Shown here: positions 39,997 to 47,127 of the stretch, piece by piece
Layout of the letters: every line of letters begins with the position of its first letter
How positions within the stretch are numbered: the stretch's first letter is position 1
Assembly: GCA_964577055.1 (NCBI GenBank)
Contig: CAZNWC010000010.1
Location: 1 to 64,000, forward strand
Length of the DNA: 64,000 bases
From: PNNG01 sp964577055
Lineage (GTDB): Bacteria > Bacteroidota > Bacteroidia > UBA7662
Direction of reading: 5' to 3'
Notes under the pieces: model-generated
What the model was told of the DNA's origin: nothing
The model's database searches: none
What the model saw: only the letters and a program-made list of their open reading frames with translations
Position numbers and translations under genes: made by a program

Positions 39997-42207
39997 ATGC
40001 CCCAACTCAAAAAGACATTTGCCATCAGCGGCATGAGCTGTGCCGCCTGCGCGGCCAGCGTGGGTAGCATTGCCTCGGCCCAGCCGGGTGTGCTCGATGC
40101 CCGGGTAAATTATGCCACCCATACCCTGCTGCTCCAATACAACGATAGCGCTTCACTCGAAGACATCCGCACAGCCGTGCAACAAGGAGGTTACGACCTC
40201 TTGCTCGAAGCCGAAGATGCCCTCGCGAGTAGTCAGCAAGCCCAACAACAGCATTATGAGCAACTGAAGAAACGCTTGTTGGGAGCAACATTGTTTACTC
40301 TGCCTGTTTTCGTTTTGGGCATGTTTTTCATGGATGCCCCAGGAGCTAATTTTTTCATGTTGCTGTTGAGCAGTCCGGTTTTGTTTTACTACGGACGCAG
40401 TTTTTTCACCAACGCATGTCAACAAGCCCAACACGGCCGCACCAACATGGATACCCTGGTGGCACTCAGTACCGCCATTGCATGGGGCTTTAGCTTGTTT
40501 AACAGCCTTTATCCCGAATACTGGCACAGCAGGGGTTTGCATGCCCACGTGTATTTCGAAACGGCGGCAGTCATTATCACCTTTATCTTGCTCGGAAGGG
40601 TACTCGAAGCACGAGCAAAGGCTGGAACAGCTGCGGCCATTGCAGGTTTGCTCACCGAGCAACCCGATACCGTTTGGCGTTTGATCAATGGGGCGAGCGA
40701 AGAAATTCCATTGGCCATGGTGGCACCTGGCGACCGCCTGCTGGTACGTCCGGGTGAAAAAATACCGGTCGATGGCGAAGTAGCGGCCGGCAATTCTTAT
40801 GTCGATGAAAGTATGCTCACCGGCGAACCTGTGGCCGTAAGCAAACTTGCCGGCGATCGGCTGCTGGCCGGAAGCGTCAATCAGTCGGGCCGACTCGAAA
40901 TGATTGCTGAGCGCGTGGGCCGTGAAACATTGTTGGCCCAAATTGTGCGCCGTGTGCAGGAAGCCCAAGGGAGCTTGGCCCCCGTACAACAGTTGGTCGA
41001 TAAGATCGCAGCCATTTTTGTACCCATAGTGCTGGCCATTGCCCTGCTGAGCATGGGGGTTTGGTGGCTGTCGGGAGCCGACAACTCCTTTTCGCACGGT
41101 TTGCTGGCGCTGGTAACTGTATTGGTGATTGCTTGTCCATGCGCTTTGGGCTTGGCAACGCCTACAGCCATCATGGTGGGCGTAGGCCGTGGTGCAAGTC
41201 TCGGCTTGCTGGTCCGCGATGCCGAAAGCCTCGAGAGAGCCCTCACCATCAATCGCGTGGTACTCGACAAAACAGGCACCCTAACCGCTGCAAAAGCCGA
41301 AGTACACCATTTGCAATGGCATCCACAAGCCGGCGAGGCGGCTGCTCTTGAAGCCATTTTGTTGGCAGGGGAACAACAAAGCGATCACCCGCTGGCACAG
41401 GCCATCGTCAAACATTTCGAGCAAAAAGGTACCCAGCCCTTGCCAGTCGATGCCTTCGAAAACATCCCAGGCAAAGGCATCCGCTTTGAAGTGGCTGGTC
41501 GTCAGTGGTTGGCTGGCAACCTGGCCCTGCTCGAAGCCCAGGGTATTCGCTTAGGGGATTTTTGGCAGCAACAAGCGCGCGACACCTCCACTTTTTCATC
41601 CGTATGGTTTGCCGATGAACACGATGCCTTGGCTTGTTTGTACTTGCACGATCCGGTAAAGGCTGATGCCAAAGCTTTGGTAGCTGCACTGCAAAAAAAA
41701 GGCATGCAGGTGAGCCTGTTGAGTGGCGATCGTGCAGAGACCGTTGAAGGAGTGGCCAAACAATTGGGCATCGAACACTGGCAAGGCAGCATGCTTCCTG
41801 GTGACAAAGCAGCAGCCATACGTCAATTTCAAGCCCAAGGCGAAGCAGTTGCCATGATCGGCGACGGCATCAACGACAGCGAAGCACTGGCACTTGCCGA
41901 CTTGAGCATCGCCATGGGGCAAGGTTCAGACCTGGCCATCGACGTTGCCCGCGTAACCTTGCTGCACAACGACCTGAGCCGCATTCCAGCTTTTTTCGAC
42001 CTTGCCCGCAAAACCGTTGGCACCATCCGCCAAAACCTTTTTTGGGCTTTTGTGTATAATCTCATAGGCATTCCCATTGCAGCCGGTTTATTGTACCCCT
42101 ACAATGGATTTTTGCTCAACCCCATGCTGGCCGGGGGCGCCATGGCGCTTAGCTCGGTGAGTGTGGTGCTCAATAGTTTACGTTTAAAATACACCCGTTT
42201 ATCATGA
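39997..42207 (+). CDS. copA: Copper-transporting P1B-type ATPase
   Basis: 736 residues. One N-terminal metal-binding domain (GMSCAAC at 12-18), eight helices, the membrane CPC motif (VIACPCALGLATP), the phosphorylation site DKTGTLT, the HP locus (SDHPLAQAI) and GDGINDSEAL. The helix-7 YN and helix-8 ALSSVSVV signatures mark subgroup 1B-1, which exports Cu(I)/Ag(I). Start at 39997 agrees with the promoter at 39969; an in-frame extension lies inside the divergent gene. A CopZ-like chaperone overlaps its 3' end by 4 bp. Confidence 0.95.
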   Translation: MPQLKKTFAISGMSCAACAASVGSIASAQPGVLDARVNYATHTLLLQYNDSASLEDIRTAVQQGGYDLLLEAEDALASSQQAQQQHYEQLKKRLLGATLFTLPVFVLGMFFMDAPGANFFMLLLSSPVLFYYGRSFFTNACQQAQHGRTNMDTLVALSTAIAWGFSLFNSLYPEYWHSRGLHAHVYFETAAVIITFILLGRVLEARAKAGTAAAIAGLLTEQPDTVWRLINGASEEIPLAMVAPGDRLLVRPGEKIPVDGEVAAGNSYVDESMLTGEPVAVSKLAGDRLLAGSVNQSGRLEMIAERVGRETLLAQIVRRVQEAQGSLAPVQQLVDKIAAIFVPIVLAIALLSMGVWWLSGADNSFSHGLLALVTVLVIACPCALGLATPTAIMVGVGRGASLGLLVRDAESLERALTINRVVLDKTGTLTAAKAEVHHLQWHPQAGEAAALEAILLAGEQQSDHPLAQAIVKHFEQKGTQPLPVDAFENIPGKGIRFEVAGRQWLAGNLALLEAQGIRLGDFWQQQARDTSTFSSVWFADEHDALACLYLHDPVKADAKALVAALQKKGMQVSLLSGDRAETVEGVAKQLGIEHWQGSMLPGDKAAAIRQFQAQGEAVAMIGDGINDSEALALADLSIAMGQGSDLAIDVARVTLLHNDLSRIPAFFDLARKTVGTIRQNLFWAFVYNLIGIPIAAGLLYPYNGFLLNPMLAGGAMALSSVSVVLNSLRLKYTRLS

Positions 42208-42425
42208 CTCAGTTACAATTCAAATCAAATATCAAGTGTGGCGGTTGCATCAGCACCGTTCAACCGGAACTCAATAACCTGCCTGGCGTTGAAAGCTGGG
42301 AAGTCGATATCCTGCATCCCGATAAAATATTGACGGTGAACAGCAGCACCGGCGATGCACAAAGTGTGGTAGAGGCATTGAAAGCTGTGGGCTACCAAGC
42401 TGAATTGCTGACCGAAAAAGATTGA
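42204..42425 (+). CDS. Heavy-metal-associated (CopZ-like) chaperone
   Basis: 73 residues forming one HMA domain, with the metal ligands in KCGGCIS (Cys12 and Cys15), followed by the beta-alpha-beta pattern (VQPELNNLPGVESWEVDILH, VVEALKAVGYQAEL). The usual GMxC Met-Thr loop is replaced by SNIKC. It overlaps copA by an ATGA, so it should deliver Cu(I) to the ATPase in the cytoplasm. Confidence 0.9.
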   Translation: MTQLQFKSNIKCGGCISTVQPELNNLPGVESWEVDILHPDKILTVNSSTGDAQSVVEALKAVGYQAELLTEKD

Positions 42426-42506
42426 GCTTTTGTACCAAAAAAATCGGCCAGAGGAGGGGGGACCCATTGTCCTCATGATGATAAGCAAATGACCAACCCC
42501 TGTAGC

Positions 42507-42799
42507 TCAATCCTTTTGCTCCAAAATAGCTTGAACTTCATCAATAGAAATGTCAAACACTTTGGTGATGTCTTGATGGGTCATGCCCATGGATATCAAT
42601 CCAATTACACCCTATCTGAGTGTTTTTTGTCTACCGCTCTTTTCACCCTTCAATACGCCCTTTTTTTCGCCATTGAAATAGCCGTTTTCATAAGCGCTTT
42701 CTAAGGCCGATTCGGTAAACAACTGTTCGTCAAGGTATTTTTGGTACTTGGCTTTGGTGGCGGCATCCATGGCATCCATTTTTAATTGCTCGGCTACTT
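42507..42799 (-). pseudogene. Decayed duplicate of the Rpn-nuclease 3' end
   Basis: On the minus strand it reads the same MDAATKAKYQKYLDEQLFTE segment as the intact gene next door, but with a different tail: SAYENGYFNGEKKGVLKGEK, then, after a TAG stop at 42612-42614, GLISMGMTHQDITKVFDISI. The first 106 bp (42694-42799) are identical to 42990-43095 in the intact gene. Beyond that the tails are related but diverged. It has no catalytic domain. The intact gene's stop codon lies within the repeat junction. The rest of 42426-42506 is empty. Confidence 0.85.
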
Positions 42800-43723
42800 G
42801 GGTAAATCATTTGCCGCTATAATGCCTTCAACTTCTTCGGTTGTAAGTCCAAATACCTTTCCAATGTCGTGAAGGTTCATACCCATTGATAGCAACTCAT
42901 TTACACCTTTCTTCAGGGTCTTTTGTTGACCCAATGTAATGCCTTCCTTCATACCCAAATCCCGGCCTTGAATAAGTCCATTATCATATGCGCTTTCTAA
43001 GGCCGATTCGGTAAACAACTGTTCGTCAAGGTATTTTTGGTACTTGGCTTTGGTGGCGGCATCCATGGCATCCATTTTTAATTGCTCGGCTACTTCAGTC
43101 AGTCCCTTTGCGTGAAAACGCTGCGGTAAGCTGCTGTGTTTAAAGTAGTACAGCCATTCGTCGAGGCTATCCTTTGCAACCTCATCAAAGTTATTAATTT
43201 TCAACAAATAATACTCAGGGAACAATTCGCCCGCGTCCTGCCTGCCAAAACGTTCTTGCTGTAGTTCCGATAAACCCAGCTCATCGCGCTGGTGTTTGCC
43301 TTTGAAATGCAGGCGACCATGGTATACATAATCCGACCCAACGCCCAAATCGAAATAAACGATATGCACCGCATACACCTTGGGCAGCTTCCCGTAAGGT
43401 TGTCCCAAAAGAAGGCGCTCGGTCAATACCCGTGAAGCGCCAAAAAGCATGCGCTGAAAATAATCTTCCTCGCGGTGGTATTGTACTTCTATGAGGATGA
43501 GTTCCTCTTTCGCGTTCAAGCAAAGAACATCAGCCCGACTAAATTTATGGTCTGCAAAATCGGCATTGTTCTCCGGGTCAAGAAATTCCTGGATTTTGAT
43601 GTCTTCTTTGAGCAATTCCGACAAAAATCCTTCGAGAATCACGTAACTGGCTTTGTTGCGTAACAATCGTTTCAAAGCCCAATCGAAACTGATGTAGGTA
43701 CGACCGTAATCGCGTGCTTTCAT
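42794..43723 (-). CDS. Rpn/PD-(D/E)XK family nuclease
   Basis: 309 residues of the family of recombination-promoting nucleases and putative transposases. The N-terminus FDWALKRLLRNKASYVILEG, the nuclease core NADFADHKFSRADVLCLNAK and the LILIEVQYHREEDYFQRMLF block contain the expected D...ExQ residues. The C-terminal third has a linker of repeated Gly-x3-Gly-x3 steps (NGLIQGRDLGMKEGITLG) and a small helical domain (ELLSMGMNLHDIGKVFGLTT). Unlike its relatives it is flanked by a duplicate of its own tail. Rpn proteins stimulate RecA-independent recombination in E. coli; the role here is inferred. Confidence 0.85.
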   Translation of the reverse strand: MKARDYGRTYISFDWALKRLLRNKASYVILEGFLSELLKEDIKIQEFLDPENNADFADHKFSRADVLCLNAKEELILIEVQYHREEDYFQRMLFGASRVLTERLLLGQPYGKLPKVYAVHIVYFDLGVGSDYVYHGRLHFKGKHQRDELGLSELQQERFGRQDAGELFPEYYLLKINNFDEVAKDSLDEWLYYFKHSSLPQRFHAKGLTEVAEQLKMDAMDAATKAKYQKYLDEQLFTESALESAYDNGLIQGRDLGMKEGITLGQQKTLKKGVNELLSMGMNLHDIGKVFGLTTEEVEGIIAANDLPK

Positions 43724-43816
43724 GCTGCAAAATAGGTGCAGATGTAGCTAATAGCCGGTTGTTAAACAATTGTAAGCGTTTGTAAACACTTACAAACGGT
43801 TCTCACGACCATTGTC

Positions 43817-43855
43817 AAAAAAAAATCCCCAGCCAACCGAAGGGTGACCGGGGAT
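43817..43855 (-). terminator. Strong intrinsic terminator after pgk
   Basis: On the minus strand ATCCCC...GGGGAT forms a long imperfect stem (two wobble pairs, one mismatch) closed by a TTCG tetraloop and followed by nine Ts. It starts 21 bp past the pgk stop codon. Confidence 0.9.
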
Positions 43856-43876
43856 GCATCATTTTGTATTTAAGCC

Positions 43877-45067
43877 TTACGCCAATGCAGCCACACCTGG
43901 CAAAACCTTGCCTTCCATGTACTCCAGCAAGGCACCACCACCAGTACTAACATAGCTCACCTCATCAGCCAAACCAAACTGGTTGATGGCCGCAGCAGAG
44001 TCGCCCCCGCCGATGAGTGAAAAAGCACCCTTTTTAGTGGCAGCCACAATAGCTTGGGCCGCGGCTTTGGTGCCAGCTTCAAATTTGGGCATTTCGAATA
44101 CGCCGGCCGGACCGTTCCACAAAAGAGTTTTGCTGTTGGCAATGACCTCGGTGAACTGGGCAATGGCCTTGGGACCTAAGTCCAATCCCATCCAACCCGC
44201 CTCAATGGCATGGTTGTCGGCAACTTTGGTATTGGCATCGTTCGAAAAAGCATCAGCCACCACCGAATCAACCGGCAGTACCAGGTTTACACCTTTGGCT
44301 TTGGCCTTCTCAATGAGTTGCAACGCCAGTTCCAGCTTATCATCTTCACACAGGGAATTGCCAATTTGGCCACCCATGGCTTTGAAGAAAGTGAACACCA
44401 TGCCGCCGCCAATCAAAAGGTTGTCGACCTTGTCGAGCAGGTTTTCGATGATCAAAATTTTGTCCGACACCTTGGCACCACCCATGATGGCAGTAAAAGG
44501 ACGCTCGGCATGCTTGATAACTTTGTCGGCATTATTCAATTCGGCCGCCATCAAAAAGCCGGCAGCCTTATTTTCGCCAAAAAAGCGGGCCATAGTGGCC
44601 GTGCTGGCGTGTTCACGGTGTGCGGTGCCAAAGGCATCGTTCACGTAAAAATCGCCATGCTTGGATAACTGCTCGGCAAAGGCCACATCACCCTTTTCTT
44701 CTTGCTTATAAAAACGAACGTTTTCGAGCAGCAAAACTTGTCCGGCCTGCAATGCTGCCGATTGGGCAAAAGCTTCGGCACCTACACAGTCGGTGGCAAA
44801 GGCCACTTCACGACCCAACAAGCTGCTAAAACGTGCCAAGGTATGGCGCAAGCTGTATTTGTCTTCGGGCCCTTCTTTCGGACGGCCCAAATGCGACATC
44901 AATACCACCGAGCCACCGTCATGCAGAATCTTCTGGATGCTGGGCAGGGCAGCACGGATGCGCGTATCGTCGGTTACCTCACGGGTTTCTTTGTGGAGGG
45001 GCACGTTAAAATCAACGCGCATCACCACCTTGCGACCCGCAAAGTTTACGTCCTGAATGCTTTTCAT
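43877..45067 (-). CDS. pgk: Phosphoglycerate kinase
   Basis: 396 residues, the usual length. Substrate-side motifs: VVMRVDFNVPLHKET (about 14-28) and LMSHLGRPKEGPEDKYSLR (His/Arg cluster). Hinge and nucleotide motifs: GGAKVSDKILIIENLL, WNGPAGVFEMPKFEAG and FSLIGGGDSAAAINQFG. It transfers phosphate from 1,3-bisphosphoglycerate to ADP in glycolysis. The gap gene is 3 bp upstream on the same strand, so the two are co-transcribed; the terminator at 43817 closes the operon. Confidence 0.97.
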   Translation of the reverse strand: MKSIQDVNFAGRKVVMRVDFNVPLHKETREVTDDTRIRAALPSIQKILHDGGSVVLMSHLGRPKEGPEDKYSLRHTLARFSSLLGREVAFATDCVGAEAFAQSAALQAGQVLLLENVRFYKQEEKGDVAFAEQLSKHGDFYVNDAFGTAHREHASTATMARFFGENKAAGFLMAAELNNADKVIKHAERPFTAIMGGAKVSDKILIIENLLDKVDNLLIGGGMVFTFFKAMGGQIGNSLCEDDKLELALQLIEKAKAKGVNLVLPVDSVVADAFSNDANTKVADNHAIEAGWMGLDLGPKAIAQFTEVIANSKTLLWNGPAGVFEMPKFEAGTKAAAQAIVAATKKGAFSLIGGGDSAAAINQFGLADEVSYVSTGGGALLEYMEGKVLPGVAALA

Positions 45068-45070
45068 GAC

Positions 45071-46069
45071 TTACATTTTGCCAACACGGGCGCTCAAATC
45101 AGCGATACGGGCGCTATAACCGGCTTCGTTGTCATACCAGCCCACCACTTTCACAGTATTGCCAATGATCATGGTCAAATTGCTGTCAAAAATGCAGCTA
45201 TGACGGTTGCCAACGATGTCAATCGATACGATTTCGTCAGTTTCGTAATGCAAGATGCCTTTCATTGGTCCAGCAGCAGCTTTGGCGAATGCAGCGTTGA
45301 TTTCTTCAACAGTCGCAGGCTTTTTCAAAATCGCAGTGAAGTCGGTTACCGATCCATCAGGGATAGGCACACGCATGGCGTTTCCGTTCAATTTGCCTTT
45401 GAGATGTGGCATTACCAAACCAACCGCTTTTGCAGCACCAGTGCTGGTAGGCACAATGCTGTAAGCAGCTGCACGGGCACGGCGGAGGTCCTTGTGGGGA
45501 GCATCCTGTAGGTTTTGATCGGCAGTGTAAGCGTGGATGGTGGTCATGAAGCCACTTTCAACGCCCCAGTTTTCGTCCAATACCTTCACCATTGGTGCCA
45601 GGCAGTTGGTGGTGCAGCTCGCGTTCGAAAGGATGGTTTCGCTGCCGTCGAGCTGGTTGTCGTTCACACCCAACACAATGGTCTTGAGGTCGCCGGTGGC
45701 AGGAGCAGAAATGACTACCTTGCGGGCACCAGCCTGGATATGGGCCGAAGCAGTTTCTTTGTCGGTAAAACGACCGGTAGATTCAATCACCACGTCGATG
45801 CCGAGGCTGCCCCAAGGCAAAGCTGCAGGATTGCGCTCAGCGTAAATTTTGATTTTATGTCCGTTAACGATGATGCCATCGGCGTCGTGGCCAACAGTGC
45901 CATTGAACCTGCCGTGTACCGAATCGTACTTAAGCAAATGAGCCAGGGTTTTGGTGTCGGTGAGGTCGTTGATGGCAACCACTTCCACTTCGGGATTTTC
46001 GAGGAGGAATTTGTAGGCCAGGCGTCCGATACGTCCAAAGCCATTGATGGCGATTTTGGTCTTTTTCAT
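45071..46069 (-). CDS. gap: Glyceraldehyde-3-phosphate dehydrogenase, type I
   Basis: 332 residues. The NAD-binding start KIAINGFGRIGRLAYKFLLE, the catalytic Cys in LSNASCTTNCLAPMVKVL (about 148-165), the base His in IVPTSTGAAKAVGLVMPHLK and the C-terminal WYDNEAGYSARIADL are all intact. It makes 1,3-bisphosphoglycerate, the substrate of the neighbouring Pgk. The fingerprint LLKYDSVHGRF is that of classical type I GAPDH. TATCTTCG at 46099-46106 (minus strand) is the likely -7 element. Confidence 0.97.
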   Translation of the reverse strand: MKKTKIAINGFGRIGRLAYKFLLENPEVEVVAINDLTDTKTLAHLLKYDSVHGRFNGTVGHDADGIIVNGHKIKIYAERNPAALPWGSLGIDVVIESTGRFTDKETASAHIQAGARKVVISAPATGDLKTIVLGVNDNQLDGSETILSNASCTTNCLAPMVKVLDENWGVESGFMTTIHAYTADQNLQDAPHKDLRRARAAAYSIVPTSTGAAKAVGLVMPHLKGKLNGNAMRVPIPDGSVTDFTAILKKPATVEEINAAFAKAAAGPMKGILHYETDEIVSIDIVGNRHSCIFDSNLTMIIGNTVKVVGWYDNEAGYSARIADLSARVGKM

Positions 46070-46098
46070 GCGTTTGATGGTTAATGCGAAATGCGATG

Positions 46099-46106
46099 CG
46101 AAGATA
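46099..46106 (-). promoter_or_regulatory. Probable -7 element TATCTTCG for gap-pgk
   Basis: One mismatch from TAnnTTTG, 29 bp upstream of the gap ATG on the minus strand. The remaining 46107-46352 shows no gene. Confidence 0.4.
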
Positions 46107-46352
46107 CGAAATTATGTTACGCAATAAGGGACATCGCATGGCAATTCGGGACGGGCATTGTGAACAAGCTTGCCTAGTGCTAAGATGCAAAGCCAAGGGC
46201 AAGCATACGTAGGTTTGGCAGCAATGGTGTCCATAGTCGTTAAGGCAGGATAAGCGCTCACAGCTTGCACGGTTTTATGATTTCTGCGTACCTTTCGAAT
46301 CGTAAATGCCCATGCTATTAGCAGTTTTGGGTTTGTAGCGAATACAGCGCAC

Positions 46353-47018
46353 ATGGACAATACCTCTTATATTCCTTACATCGGCAGGCAAATAGCCGCC
46401 GAAGAGCAGCAACAACTTGCCACGAATTATTTGGATTTGCTTCGCCAGCGTCGCTCGATACGTCAATTCAGCACGCGGCCGGTACCCAAAGAACTCATCG
46501 ATACCTTGCTCCAAACCGCCGCAACAGCGCCATCGGGAGCAAACCGACAGCCCTATACCTTTTGTGCGGTATCGAGCAAAAAAATCAAAAAGAAGATCAG
46601 AGAAGCAGCGGAAAAGGAAGAATTTATCAATTACAACGGTCGAATGGACGAGCAATGGCTGGCCGATTTGAAGCCCTTGGGCACCGATTGGCACAAACCC
46701 TTCCTCGAAAATGCCCCTTGGCTGATTGTGGTCTTTCGCAAAAGTTATGAATTCGAAGAAGGAGGCAAGCACCAAAACTATTATGTGCAAGAGTCGGTAG
46801 GATTGGCCTGTGGCTTTTTGCTGACAGCCATTCACCAGGCCGGACTCATTACGCTCACCCATACCCCAAGCCCAATGCAATTTTTGCAGCGCATCTTAAA
46901 ACGGCCCGAAAACGAAAAGCCTTTCCTCCTGTTGCCAGTAGGTTACCCCGCAGAAGATGCCATGGTGCCAAATATCTCCAAAAAAACTCCCGAAGAATAC
47001 ATCGCTTGGTATACCTAA
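46353..47018 (+). CDS. iyd: Iodotyrosine deiodinase-like flavoprotein (nitroreductase fold)
   Basis: 221 residues. The FMN-binding start is RRSIRQFSTRPVP, with APSGANRQPYTF. The lid that distinguishes halotyrosine deiodinases is present: Glu90 and Tyr94 in EEFINYNGRM and Lys115 in TDWHKPFL keep the spacing of human IYD Glu157, Tyr161 and Lys182, which bind the substrate zwitterion. The block ESVGLACGFLLTAI, AGLITLTHTPSP and EKPFLLLPVGYPAEDA also follow IYD rather than general nitroreductases. IYD reductively removes iodide or bromide from halotyrosines; a bacterial enzyme from Haliscomenobacter is known. It stands alone, so the natural substrate here is open. Confidence 0.85.
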   Translation: MDNTSYIPYIGRQIAAEEQQQLATNYLDLLRQRRSIRQFSTRPVPKELIDTLLQTAATAPSGANRQPYTFCAVSSKKIKKKIREAAEKEEFINYNGRMDEQWLADLKPLGTDWHKPFLENAPWLIVVFRKSYEFEEGGKHQNYYVQESVGLACGFLLTAIHQAGLITLTHTPSPMQFLQRILKRPENEKPFLLLPVGYPAEDAMVPNISKKTPEEYIAWYT

Positions 47019-47071
47019 TGCCAATGCCCGTGGGCTAAGGACAAACCACGTACCCGTAGTCCTTCACCCAT

Positions 47072-47105
47072 TGAAAAAATGAAGGCAGGCCATTTAGGCC
47101 TGCCT
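47072..47105 (-). terminator. Intrinsic terminator after glgP
   Basis: On the minus strand AGGCAGGCC and GGCCTGCCT form a perfect 9-bp stem around TAAAT, followed by TCATTTTTT. It lies 22 bp past the glgP stop codon and between two convergent genes. Confidence 0.85.
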
Positions 47106-47127
47106 GCGCATGTAGAATGGGTTTCTC

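Noticed and set aside
39925..40137. 71-codon extension of the EF-hand membrane protein
   Set aside because: It lies antisense to the copA metal-binding domain and across its promoter; the chosen ATG at 39924 precedes the conserved-looking part.
42489..42704. 71-codon plus-strand frame after the copper chaperone gene
   Set aside because: It is antisense to the decayed Rpn tail, which explains the sequence on the minus strand.
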